Below are positions 26,212 through 36,026 of a DNA stretch of 64,000 nt, piece by piece. The notes under the pieces are model-generated. The model did no database searches. It saw only the letters and a list, made by a program, of their open reading frames with translations, and was not told the origin of the DNA. The position numbers and the translations under genes are program-made. Within the stretch, counting starts at the first letter, position 1, and every line of letters starts with the position of its first letter. This DNA is from CAYRWR01 sp964428015 (GTDB lineage: Bacteria; Spirochaetota; Brevinematia; Brevinematales; CAYRWR01): assembly GCA_964428015.1 (NCBI GenBank), contig CAYRWR010000007.1, positions 1-64,000 of the forward strand, given 5' to 3'.

Positions 26212-28566
26212 TTATTTAGCGCCTTTACTCTTCAGGTATTGAACAATCTGTTCAAAATTAGGAGTCATTTTCTGCTGATACCAGTACTGCGCTAAAAGCA
26301 AGGGGGTCGTTCCGGAAGGCAGCTTCGCATTGATATCCGCCCCGGCTTCTACCAGAGACCTAATGATACTTGGGTATCCACCTTCTATCGCTATCAGCAA
26401 TACAGTCCATCCATCTTGTTTTACAGCATTGACATCTGCACCTTTTTTTATCAAATAGGAGACTATATCGGGATATCCATTATAGGCAGCATTCATTAGA
26501 GGAGTCTGGCCATTAAATGCCGTTAAACGAGCCTCGAGGTTCGCTCCTTTTTCTACCAGCATTTTTGTGATATCAAGGTTTCCTGAAATAGTAGCTTCGG
26601 TCAATCCGGTGACGCCTCCTTCTGCTACTGTCAAAGGATCAGCGCCATTTTTAAGCAGAAGTTCTACTACTTTTGCCTGGTCTGATCTTACGGCAAAAAT
26701 TATAGCATCTTCTCCGCTATTATTCTTAGAATTAACATTAGCTCCTTTTTTTATTAGATATTGAATCGCCTCTAAATCTCCAAAGGCTGCAGCGTGCATC
26801 AGCAGGGTAGTTTCCTTCTTCATCTGGTTAGCCGAGGCACCATTATCAAGGAGAAATTTCATAACCTGTTTATTCAGCACAGGAGTACCGGTTTGTTTGT
26901 TCTTTTGGTTCTTAGGTAAGACAAAATAAAATGTCCGTCCACCGAACCCCATATACATGATATTTCCACCCAGAGTCCCGGACAATAAAGCTGTTTCATT
27001 GTTGTCGGATATAGCATTAATATCGATCCCTTTCTGGATCAGGTATTTGAGGAAAGTAGTATTCCCATTTTCCGCAGCTAAAATCATAGCAGTTTCACCA
27101 TTTTTACTCTTTACCTTGGGGTCAAGACCCAGGCCTTCCAGGTATTGAAATAACTCCTGGTTACCGCTTAAAGCAGCACTAAGTATCGCATTCCTGCCAT
27201 TGGAGTCAGATTCATTCAAGTCAGTCCCTTTTTCCAGGAGAAATTTTACCAATTCTAGATTTCCTGTCTCAGCTGCATCAGGAAGTATGGGAACCTTATT
27301 TTTGACTACACTGAGCTTAAGATCATACAGATATTTTACTAGATCCAAATTCCCACTCTGTACTGCTGAATTCATTACCACCCGGCCTTCTTTACTGGAG
27401 ACTTTTATATCAGCTTTATTCTCGATGAGTAACTTAACGAGATCTAGATTTCCGCTCCCCGCTGCATAAAATAAAGGAGTGGAACCCCAGTTATCTTTTG
27501 CATTTACAGCCGATTTCTTGGCAATAAGTAAACGGCACATTTCAATATTGCCATTTTTAGCGGCAAACATCAAGGCAGTCTGTTTATTTTTATTTACAGC
27601 CTGTACATTGGCTTTATTATCAAGAAAGAGCTGAACCAGTTCGAGGTTTCCATTCTCTGCTGCCACGACCAGATTGGGCTTGGGGTCTGTGGTGTCTTTT
27701 ATATAGTTTACATTTGCTTTGTTGGATACCAAAATTTTTGCAAGTTCGGTATCATTTTTTTGAACCATCACAGGTAGATATCCAGTAGCATATCCGGCGC
27801 TGAGTGTAGCGCCTTTAGAAAACAGATAGCGTGCCAGATTATAATCAGGATTGTTTTTTTTGGCATCCTTTTGCAGGGCATAGACTACCAGACTTTTGTC
27901 GTCGTAGGGCATTTTGATATTGATATCAGATCCCGCTTCTACCAGTACTTTAACTGCTGCCAGGGGTTCTTCAGCCCAAAAAATAGCATAAAACAAAGGA
28001 GTCCTTCCATTTATCACAGCCTTGGGATCACAGCCTTTTTCAATGAGGTATTTTACGATATCCGCTTTACCAGATGCTGCAGCCACAATGATAGTTGTAA
28101 AACCAAAATTATTCACTGCGTTGAGATCTGCTCCTTTTTCTACCAGAAGTTTTACCACTTCTAGATTACACCCCCACTGTATAGCAAACTGCAATGTAGT
28201 ATATTTGTACCGATCTACGGCATTAACGTTAGCACCTTTTTCAATTAGCAGTTTGGCTACCGGGACATTATTTTCAATGGCTGCACTCATCAGCGGTGTA
28301 ATGCCTTTTTCATTAGTAGCATTCACATTAGCACCCTTGGAAATAAGGTAATTAATAATATCAACCGCATTTTTTTGCACGGCTACTGACAAAACAGGCC
28401 AGCCTTGTATACTGGTTTTGCAGTTGACATCCCCACCCTTGTCAACCGCAGCCTGTACAGCTTTCAGATTTTTTTCAAAAGTTGCCTTCATCAAATCGTC
28501 ATGAACAGTGGCATTCATAATGTTAAATACAACAAAGAACAATAGGACAGTAAGTATACTCCTCAT
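26212..28566 (-). CDS. Secreted ankyrin-repeat protein
   Basis: 784 residues. Residues 1-19 (MRSILTVLLFFVVFNIMNA) are a Sec signal. The whole mature chain consists of 33-residue ankyrin repeats, about 22 of them, with consensus parts such as TPLMSAA, VAKLLIEKGANVNA and LDLVKYL. One repeat near residues 540-580 has a long insertion (GFGGRTFYFVLPKNQKNKQ). There is no catalytic domain, so it acts by protein binding. A signal peptide without a membrane anchor points to the periplasm or the outside. Secreted ankyrin proteins are best known from host-associated bacteria but also occur in free-living ones. The gene stands alone between terminators and an AT-rich gap. Confidence 0.92.
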   Translation of the reverse strand: MRSILTVLLFFVVFNIMNATVHDDLMKATFEKNLKAVQAAVDKGGDVNCKTSIQGWPVLSVAVQKNAVDIINYLISKGANVNATNEKGITPLMSAAIENNVPVAKLLIEKGANVNAVDRYKYTTLQFAIQWGCNLEVVKLLVEKGADLNAVNNFGFTTIIVAAASGKADIVKYLIEKGCDPKAVINGRTPLFYAIFWAEEPLAAVKVLVEAGSDINIKMPYDDKSLVVYALQKDAKKNNPDYNLARYLFSKGATLSAGYATGYLPVMVQKNDTELAKILVSNKANVNYIKDTTDPKPNLVVAAENGNLELVQLFLDNKANVQAVNKNKQTALMFAAKNGNIEMCRLLIAKKSAVNAKDNWGSTPLFYAAGSGNLDLVKLLIENKADIKVSSKEGRVVMNSAVQSGNLDLVKYLYDLKLSVVKNKVPILPDAAETGNLELVKFLLEKGTDLNESDSNGRNAILSAALSGNQELFQYLEGLGLDPKVKSKNGETAMILAAENGNTTFLKYLIQKGIDINAISDNNETALLSGTLGGNIMYMGFGGRTFYFVLPKNQKNKQTGTPVLNKQVMKFLLDNGASANQMKKETTLLMHAAAFGDLEAIQYLIKKGANVNSKNNSGEDAIIFAVRSDQAKVVELLLKNGADPLTVAEGGVTGLTEATISGNLDITKMLVEKGANLEARLTAFNGQTPLMNAAYNGYPDIVSYLIKKGADVNAVKQDGWTVLLIAIEGGYPSIIRSLVEAGADINAKLPSGTTPLLLAQYWYQQKMTPNFEQIVQYLKSKGAK

Positions 28567-28809
28567 TTCATTTCCTCCAAAAAATGATATTTATTGATAT
28601 TAGAATTAAGCGTTGTTTAAGTCAAAAATTAACATTATATTTAAAGATATTCCTTCAAGTAGTCATACATCTGATTTGTTTTAAATTATATAAAATACAC
28701 TTATACATATTATTTAACTTTAAACAGTAACTAATCATGATTATTGAAGATTTGTGGGTTTATTTTACAAATAAAAGTGTTTTACGGCTTATTTTTTAAT
28801 TTCAGGTGT

Positions 28810-29373
28810 TTAATCCTGTGATGGCGCTGAAAGAAATACCCAATAATGTTTGTACTCTGAGTTTGGGTCATAGTAATGACCAATAGCTACTACTGTCTGA
28901 GAGCTATAAAATTCTATTTCCCCTAAAACATGTTTCTTATGTCCAGGTGAGTTCATCCACCCGGTATATGTCTCCTGTGCTGTGCTTCTGCCACCACTGA
29001 TAGATTCAATATAATTCGCAGCTTTTTCATTCTTCCACCATTCAGGAAGTTTATAACCGGCTTTTTTGAGGAGATAATTTGGACCGTATCCATCAGGATT
29101 GGTATGTGAAAAATAATTCCGTTTAGCCATGTCTTTTGCCCGTTCCCTGGCTACTTGCAGAAGTATAGGATCAAAGGTTATGTTTTTACGGTTTTGTTTG
29201 GTATCGCTGAGTAGTATAACAATAAATGCCTGTTCTTTATCAGTAAATTCTACTGTCTGTTTTTTGTCCATTTTTTCGGAATCACTATCACCCCTACTTT
29301 TACTCCAAACCGTTTGGACCTGTACACTAATTAACATTAATGAAAAAACCAGCACGATTCTTTTCAATAGCAT
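28810..29373 (-). CDS. Secreted CAP/SCP-domain protein
   Basis: From ATG 29373, which follows GGAGGGAGAG, it has 187 residues; an in-frame TTG 12 bases earlier lies before that site. It has a Sec signal (about 1-25). The CAP domain shows the helix with ARERAKDMAKRNYFSHTNPDG, then TAQETYTGWMNSPGHKKHVL and the final GHYYDPNSEYKHYWVFLSA. The His residues of the two CAP motifs (FSHTNPDG and SPGHKKHV) are kept. CAP proteins in bacteria such as YkwD are secreted and bind lipids, metals or peptidoglycan-related ligands. It is a single gene. Confidence 0.9.
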   Translation of the reverse strand: MLLKRIVLVFSLMLISVQVQTVWSKSRGDSDSEKMDKKQTVEFTDKEQAFIVILLSDTKQNRKNITFDPILLQVARERAKDMAKRNYFSHTNPDGYGPNYLLKKAGYKLPEWWKNEKAANYIESISGGRSTAQETYTGWMNSPGHKKHVLGEIEFYSSQTVVAIGHYYDPNSEYKHYWVFLSAPSQD

Positions 29374-29685
29374 CTCTCCCTCCAAAACGCTTTATTTACC
29401 TGATTATACATCCAATCAATTTCTCATACAATAGAATGAGTAGATATTTTCTATTAAAAATATATGCGAATATATTTATTTCAAATATTTCGACACTGGT
29501 ACAAACAGAGTCAATCAGTTATATCCAAACTGCCTTTACCTATTTCATTTCACAATATTTATCACCAAAATGCAAAATCATGACAGAGGTCCTATATAAA
29601 TGTGACAGTAATCCTATTGTAAGGCAGGTGCCGGAGGTGATATTATAATGGACCAAATAAAAAAAATATTACCAAGGAGTACGTT
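29374..29685. other. AT-rich divergent intergenic region
   Basis: About 310 bases with no coding or structural signal that I can support; presumably the promoters of the two flanking divergent genes. Confidence 0.5.
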
Positions 29686-31398
29686 ATGAAAAAGACTGCA
29701 TGGTTTGTTTTAGGGATGCTGATACTGGCATCCGGGTGTCAGATGGATCCGGGAGAAGTAGAAACGGGAATGACTATTAAAAATGCTACTTTTGACCGTG
29801 ATACCACCCTGGAAGTAAAAAACGAAGATGGTTTCTATACTGTCACAGTAGGCGAAGAAGCCACCAATATTCCTTATATGCTGTATTCTCATGATAAGAC
29901 AAAGGGATGTGTCGTGGTCAAAGATGCTTCGGGACAGGAAATCTCCCGTTCTTCCATGTTCCCCAATACATTTGAGGACAGATGGCAGAGCCAGAATATT
30001 TATTTGACCAAAGGGGTCAACTATATAGAATTTCAGGACAAAGGACTGGAAACCAACAAAACCGAGACTGCTGAAGGTGTGACGGTAGGAAATATCGTTT
30101 ACGATACTTCGGAAGTCAATAACATTGCCTCCGGTGGATGGAAAGTTTATGGTAATTATGAGGGTACAGGGATCAAACCTACCTACATCTACCGCCGTGA
30201 AATGTACAATATGTGGTTTGACTTCCTGGTCAAGAACACGGCTAAGATATATAAATTCTATGTGATCATCACTGATGGTCCGGAAGCGATAAAAGGCAGT
30301 TATGAAGCCTATAAAGACACCTATCAAGACGTATCCGGTGCAGTGAAGTACAGCGTGGATATCACAGGCGGCGCATCCTATAAGGAACAATCCACCAATG
30401 GGATCACAAATACCCCTCCCATCAAATACCATGTGGTAGTATCCTACCAGGACTGGATGGTGGCTATTACACCTACAAAAACTTATGATCTGATTAGTGA
30501 TGTAGACAAAAACACTATTGTAACCTGGAAAAATGCCAGTTCCACTTGTTTGTATGACTACCTGGGAGTTTCCTCCGACAAAACCAGTCAGTATTTTCTG
30601 GAAACCCGGAAAAGCGACTATTATAAAACATTAAAAAAAGTACCTGTATCCGAGGTTACCCATAATTATATCGATGGCTATTGGAAGAAGACTCCACCGC
30701 CCCTGGATCCCATGGAACAGGAAGCCAAGAAACTTTATAATGTAGACCTGGACACAGTGTCAGCCCAGGGTGTAGGCGTAACTCTTCAATTACCGGATAA
30801 ATATCCATATGATGTGTGCGGTTTCTGGGCTGCCCGATGGAATCACCCTTATGAATGGATCTGGGGCAGAGTGGAAGCGGCAGAATTCAGAAAAAACAAT
30901 AAAAAAATCGTCCTGTGGAAAGGTAATTATCTCAATGGTTCCAACGGCTACTGGGGAACGGGTGCGGAAATTGGTTTTTATATGAATATTTACAATCCTC
31001 CTTATGCGGAATACTACCCCCGTGACTACAACCGGACTAAAATGAGTATTGTGCTCATCAGGAGGAGCACCGGTGAAGTCCTGGGCGCCACAGACAGAAA
31101 TCACGGCAATATGAGAGGGGACAAGATGCACTGGTGGGTGCAGGTGTGGAGCGGAAAAGGTTACGAACCACATGAGATAGTAATGTATTATAAATGTGAT
31201 TACTTTTATGGAGATCAGTGGATGAAATGGGACGGTCTCTCCACCGGTGTCAAACCCTGGCCGCAAAATGACTGGGATAAATGTGTTAAACTGTCCTGGA
31301 CTGAAACCCCTACTTCAGATAACTACAAAGATGCTTACAATGAAGAACCGGTCACAGACCCTCACATGAGTGAAGCCTGCGGTGGAAACAGTCTGTAA
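29686..31398 (+). CDS. Lipoprotein with DUF4474-like C-terminal domain
   Basis: A 570-residue lipoprotein with lipobox ASGC at about residue 18 and AAGGAG before the ATG. The N-terminal half (20-340) is beta-rich. The C-terminal part, about 350-540, has KKIVLWKGNY followed by TGAEIGFY, a pattern like DUF4474 (the family has IQLWKGQYG and TGAEIG). The last 25 residues are rich in Pro, Glu and Asp. DUF4474 has no known activity. The many Trp and Tyr residues in the second half suggest a sugar- or peptide-binding surface. It is a single gene with a bidirectional terminator behind it. Confidence 0.75.
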   Translation: MKKTAWFVLGMLILASGCQMDPGEVETGMTIKNATFDRDTTLEVKNEDGFYTVTVGEEATNIPYMLYSHDKTKGCVVVKDASGQEISRSSMFPNTFEDRWQSQNIYLTKGVNYIEFQDKGLETNKTETAEGVTVGNIVYDTSEVNNIASGGWKVYGNYEGTGIKPTYIYRREMYNMWFDFLVKNTAKIYKFYVIITDGPEAIKGSYEAYKDTYQDVSGAVKYSVDITGGASYKEQSTNGITNTPPIKYHVVVSYQDWMVAITPTKTYDLISDVDKNTIVTWKNASSTCLYDYLGVSSDKTSQYFLETRKSDYYKTLKKVPVSEVTHNYIDGYWKKTPPPLDPMEQEAKKLYNVDLDTVSAQGVGVTLQLPDKYPYDVCGFWAARWNHPYEWIWGRVEAAEFRKNNKKIVLWKGNYLNGSNGYWGTGAEIGFYMNIYNPPYAEYYPRDYNRTKMSIVLIRRSTGEVLGATDRNHGNMRGDKMHWWVQVWSGKGYEPHEIVMYYKCDYFYGDQWMKWDGLSTGVKPWPQNDWDKCVKLSWTETPTSDNYKDAYNEEPVTDPHMSEACGGNSL

Positions 31399-31446
31399 AT
31401 AAACCGAATTGAATCTTTAAATTGTGATTCAACATTCTATAAAAAA

Positions 31447-31475
31447 AGAGAGGCTGTCATTTCGACAGCCTCTCT
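31447..31475. terminator. Bidirectional terminator
   Basis: A perfect 12-bp stem (AGAGAGGCTGTC and its complement) with a five-base loop, A-rich before and T-rich after on both strands. It separates the convergent lipoprotein and nifJ genes. Confidence 0.9.
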
Positions 31476-31496
31476 TAATTTCAAACTATTTTTTCA

Positions 31497-34400
31497 CTAG
31501 GCATTAAAATCCATTGCTGCCATTCTCTTGTAGCTGTTATAACGGTTCTGGGCGTCTTTTTCAGCTGCCTGGAACAATTCTTCAGCCACAGTGGGGAAGG
31601 TCTTCAACAGAGTGGAGTAACGTACTTCTCCCTTGATGAAATCCTGGAAGGAAGTGGTAGGCTCTTTGCTGTCCAGCTGGAAGGGATTTTTACCCTGATC
31701 GGCCAGACGGGGGTCAAAGCGGTACAGGTGCCAGTAGCCGGCTTCCACTGCCTTCTTTTCTTCTTCCTGGGTCTTACCCATTCCGGCTTTGATACCGTGG
31801 TTGATACAGGGAGAATAAGCTATTATTAAAGAAGGACCAGGATAGCTTTCTGCTTCCATCAATGCTTTGTGGAACTGGTTCTTATTGGAACCCATAGCCA
31901 CCTGAGCCACATAGACGTAGCCGTAGCTCATAGCCATCATACCCAGGTCTTTTTTGCGGATGCGTTTTCCGGAAGCGGCAAATTTTGCCACAGCCGCGGT
32001 AGGACTGGATTTAGAGGCCTGTCCGCCGGTATTGGAATAGACTTCCGTGTCTACTACCAGGATATTCACATCTTCACCGCTGGCGATGACGTGGTCCAGA
32101 CCGCCGTAACCGATATCATAGGCCCAACCGTCTCCACCAAAGATCCACTGGCTGCGTTTCACCAGGTAGTGTTTCAGTTCAGCGATTTTCTTGAAGACAT
32201 CACCTTTTTCTTTGGCCAGGACAGCGTTGATCTTTGCGCTGGCAGCTTTGGAGCCTTCTCCATCTTCTTTATTGTCCAGCCATTCCTGGGCTGCTGCTTT
32301 TGCTTCAGCACTGGCATTAGAAGAGATGACTTCTTTCATCATATCAGCCAGTTTATTGCGCATCTGGTCAGCGGCGATCTGAATACCAAAGCCGTATTCG
32401 GCATTGTCTTCAAACAGAGAGTTAGCCCAGGCAGGTCCCTGGCCTTTCTCATTCTTGCAGTAAGGGGTAGCAGGAGCTGATCCTCCGTAGATAGAAGAAC
32501 AACCGGTAGCATTAGCAATCACCATACGGTCACCGTACAACTGGGTGATGGTCTTAATATAGGGAGTTTCACCACATCCGGCACAGGCACCGTGGAATTC
32601 AAATAAAGGTTTGGCAAACTGGCTGCCCTTGATGGTGTTCAGACCCATGTATTCTGTTTTATAGCTGACCTTGGCATCAAAATGGTCAAAGGCCTTCTGC
32701 TCTTCCAGCTGAGTTCCCAGGGGCTGCATGACCAGAGCTTTGAGGGTTTCGCCGGTTTCTTTGTCTTTACGTCCCGGACAAATATCGGCACAGTTTCCGC
32801 ATCCGGTACAATCCAGAACAGAAATGCGCATGGAGAAGTTCAGGGCTTCCATACCTTTACCTACCGCTTTCATGGTATCGGTGCCGGCAGGCATGCCTTT
32901 TTCTTCTTCAGGAGTGGACAGGAAGGGACGAATCACAGCATGGGGACAGACATAGGCACACTGGTTACACTGGATACAGTTATCAGCTACCCAGTCAGGC
33001 ACATTGACCGCGATACCGCGTTTTTCATAATGGGTAGTCCCGTTGGGGAAGGTTCCGTCTTCTCTATCCACAAACGCGGATACAGGCAGATTGTCACCTT
33101 CCTGGCGATTGATGACATTGGCGATTTTTTTAATGAACTCGGGCTGTCCGGCAGTACTACCTTCGGCTTTGTCAGCACTGAGATTCTTCCATTCCGCAGG
33201 CACGGCCACTTTTTCCAGGGCATCGGCGCCGGCATCCACCGCTTTGTTGTTCATTTCCACGATGATGTCGCCCTTGTTCCCGTAGGACTTCTTGATGGCA
33301 TCTTTCATGAATTTGACGGCATCTTCATAGGGGATCACATTACTGAGTTTAAAGAAGGCGCTCTGCATGATGGTATTGGTACGGTTACCCAAACCGATAT
33401 CTTCAGCAATCTTGGTAGCATTCAGGATGTAGAAGTTGATCTCTTTATCAGCCAGGTATTTTTTCACGTCATTAGGCAGGTGGTTGACCACTTCCTCTTT
33501 TTCCCAGATAGAGTTCAGAAGGAAGGTGCCGCCTTTTTTGAGGCCCTTGAGCATGTCGTATTTACCCAGATATGCGGGTACGGAACAGGCTACAAAGGAG
33601 GGATTATTTACCAGGTAAGGCAGCATGATGGGTTTTTTACCAAAACGCAGGTGAGAGATGGTGATACCGCCTGACTTCTTAGAGTCATAGGCAAAATAGC
33701 CCTGAGCGTAGAGGTTAGTATGGTCACCGATGATCTTAATGGAGTTCTTGTTGGCACCTACAGTACCGTCAGATCCCAGACCGTAGAATTTAGCTTCAGT
33801 GGTGCCTTCGGGAGCCACATCCAGAACTTCTTTTACGGGCAGAGACAGGAAGGTCACGTCATCCACGATACCGATGGTGAAACCATTTTTAGGCTCTTTC
33901 TGGGCCAGATTGTCATACACAGCCACGATCTGTTCAGGAGTGGTATCCTTAGAGGACAGTCCATAACGCCCGCCGATGATCAGGGGAGCATTGGCTTTGC
34001 CGAAGTACAGGTTGCGGATGTCCAGATACAAAGGTTCACCCTCAGCACCGGGCTCTTTGGTACGATCCAGTACCGCGATACGTTTGACGCTCTTAGGCAT
34101 AACTTTGAGGATGTATTTTTCAGAGAAGGGACGATAGAGGTGTACGGAAACCAGTCCCACTTTTCTACCCTGCTTCATCATATAATCAATGGTGGACTTG
34201 GTCACATCGGTGACGGAGCCCATAGCCACGATCACATCTTCCGCGTCGGGTGCGCCGTAATAGGTGAAGGGGTGGTATTCCCGGCCGGTGAGTTTGGAGA
34301 GCTGCTGCATAGATTCTTCTACCATATCGGGCAGGACATCATAGAACTTATTGCTGGCTTCACGAGCCTGGAAGAAGATATCGGGGTTCTGAGCAGTACC

Positions 34401-35048
34401 GCGTGTCACAGGGTTATCAGGGTTCAGGGCTCTTTCACGGAAAGCCTGTATAGATCCCTTATCCACCAGTCCGGCCATATCAGCATAATCCCAGACTTCA
34501 GCTTTCTGTATTTCGTGGGAAGTACGGAAACCGTCAAAAAAGTGCAGGAAGGGTACACGGCTTTTGATGGCGACCAAGTGAGCCACCGGAGCCAGATCCA
34601 GGATTTCCTGGACACTACCGGTAGCCAGCATTCCAAAACCGGTCTGGCGGGTAGCCATCACGTCAGAATGATCACCGAAAATAGACAGCGCCTGAGAAGC
34701 TACTGTACGGGCAGAAACATGGAACACGCCGGGGAGTAATTCACCGGAGATCTTGTACATATTGGGGATCATCAGGAGCAGGCCCTGGGAAGCGGTAAAG
34801 GTTGAAGTCAGCGCCCCGCCCTGCAGAGATCCATGTACAGCACCGGCCGCACCGGCTTCAGACTGCATTTCCACAACTTTGACGACATCGCCAAAGATAT
34901 TCTTTTTTCCATTGGCTGCCCATTCATCACAGTATTCAGCCATGGTGGAAGAAGGGGTGATAGGGTATATCGCCGCAACTTCTGTAAACGCGTACGCGAC
35001 ATAGGCGGCAGCGTTGTTACCGTCCATTGTCTTCATTGACTTAGCCAT
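31497..35048 (-). CDS. nifJ: Pyruvate:ferredoxin (flavodoxin) oxidoreductase
   Basis: 1183 residues, full length for the single-chain homodimeric enzyme that turns pyruvate and CoA into acetyl-CoA, CO2 and reduced ferredoxin. Domains in order: pyruvate-binding domain I with YPITPSSTMAE at the start, domain II, the gamma-type domain III, a two-cluster ferredoxin domain with CIQCNQCAYVCPHA and CTGCGNCADICPG near 690-760, and the TPP domain with HGACAGCGETPY and SNTGGQASKSSP. The extra Cys of the proximal cluster is present in CAGC. It is the last gene of the dnaX-ybaB-recR run and has a strong GAGGAGG site, so it is well expressed. It points to an anaerobic or microaerobic lifestyle. Confidence 0.97.
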   Translation of the reverse strand: MAKSMKTMDGNNAAAYVAYAFTEVAAIYPITPSSTMAEYCDEWAANGKKNIFGDVVKVVEMQSEAGAAGAVHGSLQGGALTSTFTASQGLLLMIPNMYKISGELLPGVFHVSARTVASQALSIFGDHSDVMATRQTGFGMLATGSVQEILDLAPVAHLVAIKSRVPFLHFFDGFRTSHEIQKAEVWDYADMAGLVDKGSIQAFRERALNPDNPVTRGTAQNPDIFFQAREASNKFYDVLPDMVEESMQQLSKLTGREYHPFTYYGAPDAEDVIVAMGSVTDVTKSTIDYMMKQGRKVGLVSVHLYRPFSEKYILKVMPKSVKRIAVLDRTKEPGAEGEPLYLDIRNLYFGKANAPLIIGGRYGLSSKDTTPEQIVAVYDNLAQKEPKNGFTIGIVDDVTFLSLPVKEVLDVAPEGTTEAKFYGLGSDGTVGANKNSIKIIGDHTNLYAQGYFAYDSKKSGGITISHLRFGKKPIMLPYLVNNPSFVACSVPAYLGKYDMLKGLKKGGTFLLNSIWEKEEVVNHLPNDVKKYLADKEINFYILNATKIAEDIGLGNRTNTIMQSAFFKLSNVIPYEDAVKFMKDAIKKSYGNKGDIIVEMNNKAVDAGADALEKVAVPAEWKNLSADKAEGSTAGQPEFIKKIANVINRQEGDNLPVSAFVDREDGTFPNGTTHYEKRGIAVNVPDWVADNCIQCNQCAYVCPHAVIRPFLSTPEEEKGMPAGTDTMKAVGKGMEALNFSMRISVLDCTGCGNCADICPGRKDKETGETLKALVMQPLGTQLEEQKAFDHFDAKVSYKTEYMGLNTIKGSQFAKPLFEFHGACAGCGETPYIKTITQLYGDRMVIANATGCSSIYGGSAPATPYCKNEKGQGPAWANSLFEDNAEYGFGIQIAADQMRNKLADMMKEVISSNASAEAKAAAQEWLDNKEDGEGSKAASAKINAVLAKEKGDVFKKIAELKHYLVKRSQWIFGGDGWAYDIGYGGLDHVIASGEDVNILVVDTEVYSNTGGQASKSSPTAAVAKFAASGKRIRKKDLGMMAMSYGYVYVAQVAMGSNKNQFHKALMEAESYPGPSLIIAYSPCINHGIKAGMGKTQEEEKKAVEAGYWHLYRFDPRLADQGKNPFQLDSKEPTTSFQDFIKGEVRYSTLLKTFPTVAEELFQAAEKDAQNRYNSYKRMAAMDFNA

Positions 35049-35108
35049 GTATAGCCTCCTCGTTTTTTTCTATTAAAAGTACTCTGTTCTTTTTTACATA
35101 ACAACTGT

Positions 35109-35705
35109 TTATTTCCACACTTCGCGGTTCTTCAGGGCCTGGGTCAGGCTATTGGTGCCGGCATACTGCAGGTCCGTGCCCACCGGTATTCCTCTGGCCA
35201 GATGGGTAAAGTGTATCCCTCTGTTTTTGAGCATCTCCCGTATATAAAGAGCTGTGGTGTCCCCTTCGGTGGTAGGGCTGGTGGCAAAGATGATCTCTTT
35301 GACCTGCTTTTCCCCTACTCTTTTTACCAGTGATGCCAGGTTCAGGTCCTGGGGGCTTACCCCGTGCAGAGGGTCAATCACTCCACCCAGTACATGGTAC
35401 AGACCTTTAAAGCTACGGGTATCTTCAATACTATACAGGTCTACAGGATCTTCCACCACACACAGTACATCCTGTTCCCTTATGTCATTACTGCAGATCA
35501 TACAGGGATCGATGATATCCATGTTGCCGCAGATATGGCAGATATGGGAATTCCTCTTGAGCTCAACTATGGCTTCCGCCAGCTCCTGTGCATACTCCAT
35601 AGGCCGTCCGATAATCTCAAAGCCCAGCTTTTCCGCGGACTTGGGCCCTATGCCAGGGAGCTTGGAAAAGCTCTTTACAAAATGGAGGATATTCCCGGGG
35701 AGCAT
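35109..35705 (-). CDS. recR: Recombination protein RecR
   Basis: 198 residues, the usual length. The helix-hairpin-helix (KLPGIGPKSAEKL) is at 16-28, the C4 zinc finger CHICGNMDIIDPCMIC near residues 55-70 and a TOPRIM domain with VVEDPVDL and ATSPTTEGDTT. RecR with RecO/RecF loads RecA at gaps. Its ATG directly follows the stop of ybaB, in the classical dnaX-ybaB-recR order. Confidence 0.97.
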   Translation of the reverse strand: MLPGNILHFVKSFSKLPGIGPKSAEKLGFEIIGRPMEYAQELAEAIVELKRNSHICHICGNMDIIDPCMICSNDIREQDVLCVVEDPVDLYSIEDTRSFKGLYHVLGGVIDPLHGVSPQDLNLASLVKRVGEKQVKEIIFATSPTTEGDTTALYIREMLKNRGIHFTHLARGIPVGTDLQYAGTNSLTQALKNREVWK

Positions 35706-36008
35706 TTATTTGCCCATTAACATATTAGCCAGGGGGGAATTCTTCATCTGCTTTTTGAGCAGTTTATCTATTTCTTTGGCAGCCACATTATGGGCTTCTT
35801 TTATCAGTTTAGCCAGTTCAGAAGCAGGAATCTTCATGGCGTCATCGCTGATCTCCACATTCTTGAGATGCTTTTCCCCATCCAGGCTGATGGTCACAAA
35901 ACCCCGCTTGGATCTGCCTGTGGCCTTGAGTACTTCTGCGTCTTTTTTAGCTGCGTCAGCCATTTTTTTCAGTTTTCCGATGTCCTTTAAGTTATCCATC
36001 ATTCCCAT
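35706..36008 (-). CDS. ybaB: YbaB/EbfC nucleoid-associated protein
   Basis: 100 residues with the family layout: an N-terminal helical part (KLKKMADAAKKDAEVL), a central beta sheet (KRGFVTISLDGEKHLKNVEI) and a C-terminal helix. It binds DNA as a dimer. The position between dnaX and recR confirms the assignment. Confidence 0.93.
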   Translation of the reverse strand: MGMMDNLKDIGKLKKMADAAKKDAEVLKATGRSKRGFVTISLDGEKHLKNVEISDDAMKIPASELAKLIKEAHNVAAKEIDKLLKKQMKNSPLANMLMGK

Positions 36009-36026
36009 TGGTTTTATTCTCCTGAT

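Noticed and set aside
32682..34739. Long plus-strand frames (about 330 and 339 codons) opposite nifJ
   Set aside because: They are shadows of a full-length, motif-complete PFOR gene; their proteins show no family features.
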